Below, piece by piece: positions 1 to 6,692 of a DNA stretch of 12,511 nt. Source of the DNA: Bacilli bacterium (GTDB lineage: Bacteria; Bacillota_I; Bacilli_A; RFN20; CAG-826). The stretch spans positions 1 to 12,511 of the forward strand of contig JAEDJP010000029.1 of the NCBI GenBank assembly GCA_016296285.1, written 5' to 3'. Position 1 is the first letter of the stretch; each line of letters opens with the position of its first letter. The translations under genes were made by a program, and so were the position numbers. The notes under the pieces are model-generated. The model was not told the DNA's origin. It made no database searches and was given only the letters and a program-made list of their open reading frames with translations.

Positions 1-2718
1 AAGGGGATTTCCATCAACTTCCGCAAAAACGAATTTGTCTCCATCCTCGGCCCCTCTGGTTGCGGCAAGACCACGACCCTCAACATCATCGGGGGACTTG
101 ACCATTACACGGACGGCGACCTCGTCATCAATGGCGTTTCCACGAAGCAATACACGGACCGCGATTGGGACGTCTACCGCAACCACAAGATCGGCTTCGT
201 TTTCCAATCCTACAACCTCATTCCCCACGAGACGATCCTCGAGAACGTCGAGCTCGCTCTCACAATCGCGGGCATGGAGAAAGAAGAGAGGATCGCCAAA
301 GCGAAGAAAGCCTTGGATGACGTCGGCTTAAGCGGGATGTACGCGAAGCACCCGAACCAGCTTTCGGGCGGCCAGTGCCAGAGGGTCGCGATCGCCCGCG
401 CCCTCGTCAACGAACCGGACATCCTCCTCGCGGACGAGCCGACCGGGGCGCTTGATTCCGAGACCTCGATCCAGATCATGGACCTCATCAAGGAGATCTC
501 GAAAGAGAAGCTCGTCATCATGGTTACCCACAACCCGAATCTCGCGGAACGCTACTCCACGCGCATCATCGAGCTGCTGGATGGCGAAGTCAAAAGCGAT
601 TCGGCCCCCTATTCCCTCGAGGAAGAGGAAGCGGAACGGGCCAAGGCCCCCGCTTTGCCTTCCGTGCAGGAAAAGGCCAAGATGAGCTGGTGGACCGCCT
701 TCAAGCTGAGCGCCAAGAACCTTTGGTCCAAATTCCGCCGCACCTCCCTCATCGTCGTCGCGAGTTCCATCGGCATCGTCGGCGTCTCCGCCGTCCTCGC
801 GGTGTCCCAAGGGGTGCGCGGCTACATCGCGAGCATCCAGGACGACATGCTCTCGGGCAACCCCGTCACCGTCTCGGAATCGGGGCTCGACCTCGCTTCC
901 CTCATGTCCGCGACGACCCAGATGTCCGCCGGGCAAGCCCTCGTGAGCTCTTATGAGGACGGCAAGATCGACATCCAGTTCATGATGGAGGCCTTGATCA
1001 AGACGGACGACACCTTGGAAGCCGCCTCGGTCAAGAACGTCATCACCCCCGAATACCTCCGCTTCGTCGACGACATGCCAGAAGAGTATTATGCCGCGAT
1101 CGCCAAGGAGTACGGCCTGAACATCAAGAACAACCTCTACACGACCTGCGAGATGCAGATGCACGGCCACGAGGAAAGCGACCTTTATTCCATTTCCTGC
1201 ATCACGACGATGTGCCAAAACATCCTCGAGGTCCTGCAGGATGGCAAATTCTCCGCCTATAGCGGCATGGTCGACCAATACACGGACGCGATCGGGCAAT
1301 GCCTCGACGCGAAGGACTACGTCTTGTCCCAATATGACGTGGTCGCCGGCGAATACCCCGACGCGGAAGACGAAGTCGTCCTCGTGCTCACTCACCACAA
1401 CCAGATTTCCGAATTCATCCTCACCCTGCTTGGCTATTATTCGCAGGACGAGTTCACGAATGCCGCGTACCATTTCAGCGAGAACGAGGAACTCTTCGAC
1501 CCCGAGCTTTGGGAGAAACAGCAAGCCATCAGCATCGACGATTTGCTCGGCAAGGAATTCTATTACTACCCGAACGACACGGTCTTCACGGAGAACCCGG
1601 GCTATGGCAAGGAATACACCGAGGACACGACCTGCTATCAGCCCTACCTTTACGATTACCTCGCCGATCCATCTTGGACGACGGGCACGAAAATGAAGAT
1701 CACGGGCGTCTTGACCCCGAAGCCCGGAACGAACTACGGCTGCATGGACGCTGGCCTTTATTACACCCCGGCCTTCGCGAAGCGCTTCCTGCAGGACAAT
1801 CTCCAAAGCAAGATCGCTTCCTTCATCTCGGACTTCGTCAACAACAACGATAACAAGCAAATCTCCGGCTATTCCTCCATGGTCATCACCCAGAAGACGG
1901 GGATTGGCAACATCACCCTCATCAACGGCATCGGGTATGACTTCAGCTTCCAGTTCGAAGGGAAACCCTATCATGGGTATGGCCTCATCGGGAGCCAAAA
2001 CGGCCTCACGGACCTTTTGGCCTCCATGGGCGGAGGCTCTTCAAGCGGCTCTTCCTCCGGGACGGGCCTATCGATCCTCAAGACCGCGACCTTGTCGTTG
2101 CGCGACGTCGGGGGCGAGGATCTTCCTTCCAAGATCAAGATCTATCCCAAGAATTTCGATTCGAAATACCTCGTCACGGATTATCTCGACCAATGGGGAA
2201 AGGGCGACATCGCCTTGAGCACGGGCGAAATCATCGCCCTCGCCGACCAGACCGAGACCCATTACACGGACAACCTCGAGGTCGTCATCAGCATCATCAA
2301 CGGCATCATCGACATCGTGACCATCGCCCTCATTTGCTTCACCGCGTTGAGTCTCGTGGTCTCCACCGTCATGATTGGCATCATCACTTACGTTTCCGTC
2401 ATGGAACGCGTGAAGGAAATCGGCGTCATCCGCAGCCTCGGCGGCCGGAAGAGCGACGTCTCCCACCTTTTCAACGCGGAGACTCTCATGATCGGCGCCG
2501 CAAGCGGCCTCTTCGGTTTGGCCTTGACCTACGTCCTCGAGCTCATCCTGAACCTCACGGTCGGGCGCACGTTCAACATCGGAATGATCGCGAACCTCCA
2601 GTGGTGGACCGCCCTCATCGTCTTCGCCATCTCGATCCTCCTCACAATCATCGCCGGCCTCATCCCGAGCCGCGCGGCGGCCAAACAAGACCCCGTCAAT
2701 GCCTTGCGCACGGAATAA
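1..2718 (+). CDS. ABC exporter, fused ATPase and FtsX/MacB-type permease (5' partial)
   Basis: The reading frame is open from the first base and ends at TAA 2716-2718, so the start lies upstream and 905 residues are visible. The first ~225 residues are an ABC ATPase: Walker A GPSGCGKTT near residues 17-25, Q-loop in VFQS near 68, signature LSGGQ at 121-125, Walker B LLADEP at 142-147, D-loop ALD, and switch His near 177. The signature continues as QCQR rather than the usual QQQR. A permease follows: one membrane helix near 249-269, a very large external domain (about 480 residues, with a Gly/Ser-rich stretch near 677-690), then three helices and an FtsX-type domain from about 760 to the end (VMERVKEIGVIRSLGG). 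This is the MacB/LolD-E layout, which moves lipoproteins, peptides or toxins by mechanotransmission rather than through a substrate pore. Substrate unknown. The gene downstream starts 16 bp later and may be co-transcribed. Confidence 0.93.
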   Translation, partial: KGISINFRKNEFVSILGPSGCGKTTTLNIIGGLDHYTDGDLVINGVSTKQYTDRDWDVYRNHKIGFVFQSYNLIPHETILENVELALTIAGMEKEERIAKAKKALDDVGLSGMYAKHPNQLSGGQCQRVAIARALVNEPDILLADEPTGALDSETSIQIMDLIKEISKEKLVIMVTHNPNLAERYSTRIIELLDGEVKSDSAPYSLEEEEAERAKAPALPSVQEKAKMSWWTAFKLSAKNLWSKFRRTSLIVVASSIGIVGVSAVLAVSQGVRGYIASIQDDMLSGNPVTVSESGLDLASLMSATTQMSAGQALVSSYEDGKIDIQFMMEALIKTDDTLEAASVKNVITPEYLRFVDDMPEEYYAAIAKEYGLNIKNNLYTTCEMQMHGHEESDLYSISCITTMCQNILEVLQDGKFSAYSGMVDQYTDAIGQCLDAKDYVLSQYDVVAGEYPDAEDEVVLVLTHHNQISEFILTLLGYYSQDEFTNAAYHFSENEELFDPELWEKQQAISIDDLLGKEFYYYPNDTVFTENPGYGKEYTEDTTCYQPYLYDYLADPSWTTGTKMKITGVLTPKPGTNYGCMDAGLYYTPAFAKRFLQDNLQSKIASFISDFVNNNDNKQISGYSSMVITQKTGIGNITLINGIGYDFSFQFEGKPYHGYGLIGSQNGLTDLLASMGGGSSSGSSSGTGLSILKTATLSLRDVGGEDLPSKIKIYPKNFDSKYLVTDYLDQWGKGDIALSTGEIIALADQTETHYTDNLEVVISIINGIIDIVTIALICFTALSLVVSTVMIGIITYVSVMERVKEIGVIRSLGGRKSDVSHLFNAETLMIGAASGLFGLALTYVLELILNLTVGRTFNIGMIANLQWWTALIVFAISILLTIIAGLIPSRAAAKQDPVNALRTE

Positions 2719-2734
2719 AAGAAAGGACCCATGT

Positions 2735-3304
2735 ATGAAAAAATCGTATCGACTCTCTTCCGCGATTAACCCTTGCCCCGTCATTTTGATCGCCACCTAT
2801 AACGAGGATGGCACGGTCAACGTGATGAATGCGGCCTGGGGTTGCCCCATCGACACGGACATGGTCGGCGTCTGCTTGAGCCCCGACCATAAAACGAACG
2901 AGAATTTCCACCGGACCGGGGCTTTCACCTTGACCTTCGCGACGGCGGACACCGCCGCGGAAGCGGATTTCTTCGGCATCGCCTCCGGGAAGGAAATCAA
3001 GGACAAGCTGGGGCGCGTTGGCTTCCATGCCAGCCGTTCTTTAAAAGCCGCCGCGCCGGTCATCGATGAGTTCCCCTTCGCCCTCGTTTGCCTTCTTGAC
3101 CACGAAGATCCCGAGACCGGGATGGTTTACGGCAAGATCGTCGAAGTCCTCGCCGAGGAAAACTGCCTCAACGAGCAAGGGAAGTTCGACCTCGACCTTG
3201 CCCAAGCGGTCTGCTATGACTCGTTCAGCCATAGTTACCGGAAAGTCGGGGAGAAAGTCGCCCCGGCCTTCGAAAGCGGCAAACGATTCCTCGAGGGGGA
3301 ATGA
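2735..3304 (+). CDS. flavin reductase-like domain protein (FMN-binding split barrel)
   Basis: This 189-residue protein begins with MKKSYRLSSAINPCPVILIA and continues with an N-V-M-N-A-A-W motif near residues 28-34, the pattern of the flavin reductase-like family (FMN-binding split barrel). Members reduce or bind flavin, often as partner of a monooxygenase or as a stand-alone NAD(P)H:FMN oxidoreductase; the length is usual. The start is ATG 2735, chosen for the AAAGGA ribosome binding site at 2722-2727 with 7 bp spacing. An in-frame upstream start (2699) would overlap the ABC gene and has no such site, and ATG 2731 opens only a 12-codon frame. No signal peptide or membrane segment is seen, so it should be cytosolic. 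Substrate and partner cannot be told from context; the ABC exporter upstream does not suggest one. Confidence 0.85.
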   Translation: MKKSYRLSSAINPCPVILIATYNEDGTVNVMNAAWGCPIDTDMVGVCLSPDHKTNENFHRTGAFTLTFATADTAAEADFFGIASGKEIKDKLGRVGFHASRSLKAAAPVIDEFPFALVCLLDHEDPETGMVYGKIVEVLAEENCLNEQGKFDLDLAQAVCYDSFSHSYRKVGEKVAPAFESGKRFLEGE

Positions 3305-3323
3305 ACCCGCGATCTTCCGTTGG

Positions 3324-3352
3324 TTGCCCTTCTAGGGCATAGAGGATAAAAT
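3324..3352 (+). promoter_or_regulatory. Predicted sigma-A-type promoter of the glycosyltransferase gene, with dyad in the spacer
   Basis: A -35-like TTGCCC (3324-3329) and a -10-like TAAAAT (3347-3352) are separated by 17 bp. The spacer region carries a perfect 6-bp dyad, TGCCCT/AGGGCA (3325-3330 and 3334-3339) around TCT, which could be an operator or the remains of a weak terminator for the gene before. The expected start of transcription (about 3358-3362) falls on or next to the ATG at 3362, and there is no SD in between, so the mRNA may be leaderless. Confidence 0.55.
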
Positions 3353-3361
3353 AGCCCCCGT

Positions 3362-4783
3362 ATGCAAGATTTTTGGCAAGCCGTCCTTAACTGGATTTAC
3401 GGATTCTTCGGGATCGACATCATCATGGATTCCTTGTCGAAAGGACAACCCGTCCCCGCGCAAGGATACCTGCAAGCCATCTTTTCCGGCTTCCTAGCCT
3501 TGCTTGGCATTTTCACCGCGTACCGCGCTTTCTATTTCGTTCTCGGCGTCTTCGGCCGCTGCCGCCGCTATCCGGAAGCCCCGAAAGACAAGAAGTATGC
3601 CTTCATCATCACCGCTTGGAACGAGGAGAAGGTCATCGCGAACTTGATTGAGTGCATCCGTCATCAGGATTATCCCCAAGAGCTTATCGAGATTTTCGTC
3701 GTCGCGGACAATTGCACCGACCGCACCGCGGAAATCGCGCGGGAATGCGGGGCCCATGTCTATGAGCATCATGACCCGACCCAGCGTTCCAAGGGTTTCG
3801 GGCTCCATTATCTCGTGGAACAGATGGCCAAGGAGATGGACATCGAGAAATCTTTCTACGCCTACACGACCCTTGACGCGGACAACGTTCCCGCTCCCGA
3901 TTACATCACCAAGATCAACAATTTCCTTCAAGCCACGGGCGCGGACGAATGCGTCGCGTACCGCAATTCCAAGAACCTTTCCGAGAACTGGATTTCCGCG
4001 ATGTGCGGCGTTCAGGCATTCGGCCATTCCGTGAACGGCTTGCGCGCCCGTTCCATCCTCAAAACCGCTCAGGAGATGTACGGTCCCTCGACGACCCTCC
4101 GTTCCTATATCCTCGCGGATGGCGGCTGGAAATGGACTTCCTTGACCGAGGACCTCGAGACCGTCATGGACCTCACGACCAGGGGTTATAAAACCGGCTA
4201 TTCCGAGGAAGCGGTCTTCTACGAAGAGCAACCGACGACCTTGAAGCTCTTGTGGCGTCAGCGCGTCCGTTGGGCAAGAGGCGGTCTCCTCGCCTTCAAG
4301 ATGTACGGCGGGAAACTGTTCAAGAGCTTTTTCAAGAAACCGACTTGGAGCAAATACGACATTTTCTGGCAGACGTTCCCCCTCAGTTTCGTCTTCTTCT
4401 GGGTTGGATTCCTCTACCAGATCGCGAGCATCATCCTCTTCCTCACGATCGGGGATTCCGGTTACTTCAACTGGTCGAACTTCCTGAATTACGTGATCAC
4501 CCTCTTCGCGGGGGCCTACGTCTCTGGCTTCTTCATCAACCTCGTCGTCATCATCCGCGAATGGAAGCACTTCCTCCTCCCCTTATGGAAGACGGTCCTC
4601 TATTCGATCCTCTTCCCCCTTTATAACGTCGTCGATCCTCTCTTCGCCGCGATGGCGGCCTTCATCCGCCCGCAATGGAAGCACATCGATCACCATTTCG
4701 TGAAAGACGGGAAGGACTTGCAGGCAGAAGAGCGAAAGAAATCCCAAAAGAAAGGAATGGAATCCGATGAAGAAAAAGCTTGA
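3362..4783 (+). CDS. membrane-bound family 2 glycosyltransferase (processive type)
   Basis: The 473-residue protein has a helix near residues 38-63, a cytosolic GT-A domain, and three or four C-terminal helices (about 338-362, 376-398, 408-434). The GT2 catalytic signature is complete: ITAWNEE near 83-89, DNCTD at 116-120, the metal-binding DxD as DAD at 172-174, the catalytic-base motif TEDLE from 262, and Q-x-x-R-W (QRVRW) at 300-304. The QxxRW and membrane helices place it with processive synthases (cellulose, hyaluronan, poly-GlcNAc like) that use a UDP-sugar and extend or export a polysaccharide; the actual sugar is not readable. No PilZ domain is present. The C-terminal tail is highly charged. 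The next gene starts inside its last codons. ATG 3362 has no SD and lies 10 bp after a -10 box, suggesting a leaderless start. Confidence 0.9.
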   Translation: MQDFWQAVLNWIYGFFGIDIIMDSLSKGQPVPAQGYLQAIFSGFLALLGIFTAYRAFYFVLGVFGRCRRYPEAPKDKKYAFIITAWNEEKVIANLIECIRHQDYPQELIEIFVVADNCTDRTAEIARECGAHVYEHHDPTQRSKGFGLHYLVEQMAKEMDIEKSFYAYTTLDADNVPAPDYITKINNFLQATGADECVAYRNSKNLSENWISAMCGVQAFGHSVNGLRARSILKTAQEMYGPSTTLRSYILADGGWKWTSLTEDLETVMDLTTRGYKTGYSEEAVFYEEQPTTLKLLWRQRVRWARGGLLAFKMYGGKLFKSFFKKPTWSKYDIFWQTFPLSFVFFWVGFLYQIASIILFLTIGDSGYFNWSNFLNYVITLFAGAYVSGFFINLVVIIREWKHFLLPLWKTVLYSILFPLYNVVDPLFAAMAAFIRPQWKHIDHHFVKDGKDLQAEERKKSQKKGMESDEEKA

Positions 4784-5297
4784 TGATGTCACAAAGATGA
4801 AGCTCATCTATAGCGGCGAGCTCTTGCTTTTCGCCGTCATCTTCGCCGTTCTTGGGCCCTTGTTCCTGTTCGAGGTGATCACGGTCGCCGACTGGAAACG
4901 CTGGGTGTTCGCGATCCTCACCCTTGTCGGCGTGGTTTGGTTCATTGTCGACTTCGTTTGGTGCCTCGTCTCGGAAAAGCGCCGCAAGAAGAACTCGATG
5001 CTCGACAAAGCCCTCGTTCTCCCGATGGCGTTGCCGGTCCTCGTCTTCGACATCCTCGCCTTCGTCAATGGCTGGGTTTGGCTCGAGGAAGGAATCGTCT
5101 ATTTCCGGTTTGCCCTCGGCATCGCCCTTTGCTATTACGCCGTCGTTTACGTCTTCCAGGCGATTTACCATTTCAAGCACCCCGTCCCCATGCTTTTGGA
5201 GGAACTTGAAAAAGCCGAAGAAGAAGAGGACATCCCCGCGGAAATCATCGAGGAAAAGGAACCGGAATCCCCTCAGGAAGAAGGGAAAGGAGAGTAG
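4767..5297 (+). CDS. hypothetical four-helix membrane protein, GT2 partner
   Basis: This 176-residue protein has a short basic N-terminus, four predicted membrane helices (about residues 16-38, 45-67, 82-101, 109-131), and a very acidic tail of some 35 residues rich in Glu and Pro. I do not recognise the family. The start ATG 4767 lies inside the last 17 bp of the glycosyltransferase gene, behind AAAGGA (4751-4756), so the two are probably translationally coupled. A terminator follows 8 bp after its stop. It may therefore be a membrane partner or accessory subunit of the glycosyltransferase; that role is inferred only from the overlap. Confidence 0.8.
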   Translation: MKKKLDDVTKMKLIYSGELLLFAVIFAVLGPLFLFEVITVADWKRWVFAILTLVGVVWFIVDFVWCLVSEKRRKKNSMLDKALVLPMALPVLVFDILAFVNGWVWLEEGIVYFRFALGIALCYYAVVYVFQAIYHFKHPVPMLLEELEKAEEEEDIPAEIIEEKEPESPQEEGKGE

Positions 5298-5305
5298 GAA
5301 CCCCC

Positions 5306-5345
5306 AAGGGGCGGATGAAAGGTCTCGCCCCTTTTCTTTTTCTTT
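5306..5345 (+). terminator. Rho-independent terminator after the GT2 operon
   Basis: A perfect 8-bp stem, AAGGGGCG (5306-5313) with CGCCCCTT (5326-5333), encloses a 12-base loop and runs into a pyrimidine tract rich in T (5332-5345). It sits 8 bp after the stop of the membrane protein gene and before the riboswitch leader, so it separates the two transcription units. Confidence 0.8.
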
Positions 5346-5355
5346 GCTATGCTAA

Positions 5356-5383
5356 TGCCGCCTCGAGATTTCGAGGTGCCGCA
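5356..5383 (+). promoter_or_regulatory. 5' leader hairpin with duplicated TGCCGC, upstream of the THF riboswitch
   Basis: A 6-bp stem, CCTCGA/TCGAGG (5361-5366 and 5371-5376) around GATT, is flanked by two copies of TGCCGC (5356-5361 and 5377-5382). Bases 5376-5383 are exactly complementary to 5498-5505, on the other side of the aptamer. This looks like part of the folT mRNA leader and possibly of its switching structure. A promoter should lie just upstream (TATGCT at 5348-5353 is a poor candidate -10); I could not find a convincing -35. Confidence 0.5.
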
Positions 5384-5385
5384 AT

Positions 5386-5482
5386 CCAAGAGTAGGCGTG
5401 ATGCGTTAAGTGCCTTGGGATGGGAGGTCGCCCAAGGACGAAGGAGGGATTCCCTCCGCGGTGTCACGTCGCAGCCGCTTGG
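5386..5482 (+). promoter_or_regulatory. Tetrahydrofolate (THF) riboswitch aptamer
   Basis: The conserved blocks of the THF (folT motif) riboswitch appear in order: GAGTAG (5390-5395), GCGTTAAGTG (5403-5412), ATGGGAGGTCG in the P3 loop (5420-5430), ACGAAG (5438-5443), GCGGTG (5458-5463) and GC-GCCGC before the closing strand. The helices also close: P1 CCAAG/CTTGG (5386-5390 with 5478-5482), P2 GCGTGA/TCACGT (5396-5401 with 5464-5469, last pair G-U), P3 CCTTGGG/CCCAAGG (5413-5419 with 5431-5437), and a further stem GGAGGG/CCCTCC (5443-5448 with 5452-5457). The class binds reduced folates and lowers expression of folate genes. It lies 50 bp before an ECF S-component gene, the classic target. 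Confidence 0.93.
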
Positions 5483-5532
5483 GACGTCGTTTCGTTTTGC
5501 GGCACGCGCCTCCCAGATCAAGGAGATTGATT
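5483..5532 (+). promoter_or_regulatory. Riboswitch expression platform and folT ribosome binding site
   Basis: No U-tract terminator lies between the aptamer and the gene, so control is probably at translation. The SD is AAGGAG (5520-5525), 7 bp before ATG 5533. CTCC (5510-5513) can pair with GGAG (5522-5525) and hide the SD, while ATCAA/TTGAT (5517-5521 with 5527-5531) would instead show GGAGA in a loop. TGCGGCAC (5498-5505) can pair with the leader before the aptamer (5376-5383), and CCTCCC (5509-5514) is complementary to GGGAGG in the P3 loop. Which pairings form with and without ligand is inference. Confidence 0.55.
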
Positions 5533-6150
5533 ATGGGAAATTCGAGAATCCGCCGCATGTGCATGGATGGCATGCTCGTCGGGATCTTCGTCGTCTTGGC
5601 GAAGCTCACGATCAAAGCAGGGCCCATCCATATCGCCTTTTCGGGTTTGACCGTCGTGTTCGCGACGTGCTATTTCGGCATGGCGGACGGCCTTATCGTC
5701 GCATTGCTCGGCGAGACGATCATCCAGCTCACCTCGTCCTATGGCATCGGGCCGACCACCCCGTTATGGCTTTGGTCCCCCTCTTTCCGCGCCCTTATCA
5801 TTGGACTATTTGATTTGCCGTTCCGCAAAAAAGGAGACCATATCGATCTCCATCTTGTGTTCTATGCGATCGCAAGCGTCATCGCCGGCCTCTTCGTGAC
5901 CCTCGTCAACGCAGGGGTGGAATTGCTCGACGCGACGATCATCGGCTATTCCTTCGCGGTCACTTTGCCGATCCTTGGCCTTCGCATCGTCTCGAGCATC
6001 GTTTCCTGCGCCGCGGTCGCGATCTTAAGCATTCCTCTTTTGCGGACGATCCGCGCTTCCCAAGGGGATCCGCTCAAAATGGCCTCAAGGCAAAATGCCC
6101 TCGAGAAGGATCTTGATGGCGATGCCCATGAAGACCAGCGCGGCGAGTAA
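5533..6150 (+). CDS. folT: ECF transporter S component, folate type
   Basis: The 205-residue protein is strongly hydrophobic, with about five or six helices between residues 12 and 180, and shows the ECF S-component pattern: an N-terminal helix with small residues, then AFSGLTVVFATCYFG and a G-E-T-I region. S components bind a vitamin with high affinity and dock on the shared EcfT/EcfA energy module, which is not in this window. The THF riboswitch upstream makes folate the likely substrate; other vitamin S components look similar, so the name rests largely on the riboswitch. ATG 5533 has the SD AAGGAG; a longer frame from 5410 would translate the riboswitch and is rejected. The last ~22 codons, polar and Asp/Glu rich, are read antisense through the end of mntP, so this tail may be a recent extension by loss of a nearer stop. 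Confidence 0.85.
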   Translation: MGNSRIRRMCMDGMLVGIFVVLAKLTIKAGPIHIAFSGLTVVFATCYFGMADGLIVALLGETIIQLTSSYGIGPTTPLWLWSPSFRALIIGLFDLPFRKKGDHIDLHLVFYAIASVIAGLFVTLVNAGVELLDATIIGYSFAVTLPILGLRIVSSIVSCAAVAILSIPLLRTIRASQGDPLKMASRQNALEKDLDGDAHEDQRGE

Positions 6151-6675
6151 TCCCGCCCAGTTCTGCAACCATTTCGCGAGCCATTTGGCCAAGACGATCG
6201 CAAGATAGCTTAGGACGAACGTCGTGACGCCGATGATGCCAAAGAAGAGCATGGCTTCCCCGACGGGCAACCACATATAGGCGAATCCGATGCAAAGGGC
6301 GTCGATGGATGTGGCGATGGCTTCCACGAACATCCTGCCGACCCCGATCTTGCGTTCTCGCGGTTCTTCGAGACCGCCTTTTTTCCGTTCCACGGCTTCC
6401 TTGATCCAGTCGATGAGGGATTTGATGCCAAGAAGCATGAGAAGTCCAAAACCGATCCACGGGATATAGGCGGAGACGTATTGCTCGAAGGTTTGCCCCA
6501 CGAAATACCCAAGGACGGGCATCCCGAATTGAAAGAGGCCAAAAAGGAAGGAGAGGAAGACCATCTTCCCTTGCTTGATGCCCTTTTCTTCGAGGCCATT
6601 GGTCGCGTTGACCGTCATCGCGTCCACGGACATCGAGACGCTTGTGAGAACCATGGTGAGGATATCGACGCTCAT
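6085..6675 (-). CDS. mntP: MntP-family manganese efflux protein
   Basis: The 196-residue protein matches the MntP (formerly DUF204/YebN) family in length and layout: six predicted helices in two repeated halves. The two repeat motifs are SMSVDAM (Asp18) and ATSIDALCIG (Asp125), each with the conserved membrane Asp needed for Mn2+ export in this family; the end (LVFMGIAIKILLEGILP) also fits. It exports Mn2+ to prevent manganese poisoning. The start ATG 6675 follows a CGGAG ribosome site in the 17-bp gap after the SNF2 gene, so it is probably the last gene of that operon. The leader has no room for the manganese (yybP-ykoY) riboswitch often found before mntP, so it is not separately switched here. 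Its end overlaps folT tail-to-tail by 66 bp. Confidence 0.92.
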   Translation of the reverse strand: MSVDILTMVLTSVSMSVDAMTVNATNGLEEKGIKQGKMVFLSFLFGLFQFGMPVLGYFVGQTFEQYVSAYIPWIGFGLLMLLGIKSLIDWIKEAVERKKGGLEEPRERKIGVGRMFVEAIATSIDALCIGFAYMWLPVGEAMLFFGIIGVTTFVLSYLAIVLAKWLAKWLQNWAGLLAALVFMGIAIKILLEGILP

Positions 6676-6692
6676 AAGGAAACTCCGCTAGT

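Noticed and set aside
328..1998. 556-codon open frame on the - strand
   Set aside because: Antisense to the ABC exporter, with an odd Asp/Val/Arg-rich composition and no start signal or motif.
3494..4570. 358-codon open frame on the - strand
   Set aside because: Antisense to the glycosyltransferase, whose catalytic motifs are complete; composition is that of a shadow frame.
5410..5532. N-terminal extension of folT from an upstream ATG
   Set aside because: It would translate the THF aptamer; ATG 5533 has a good SD and gives the usual S-component length.
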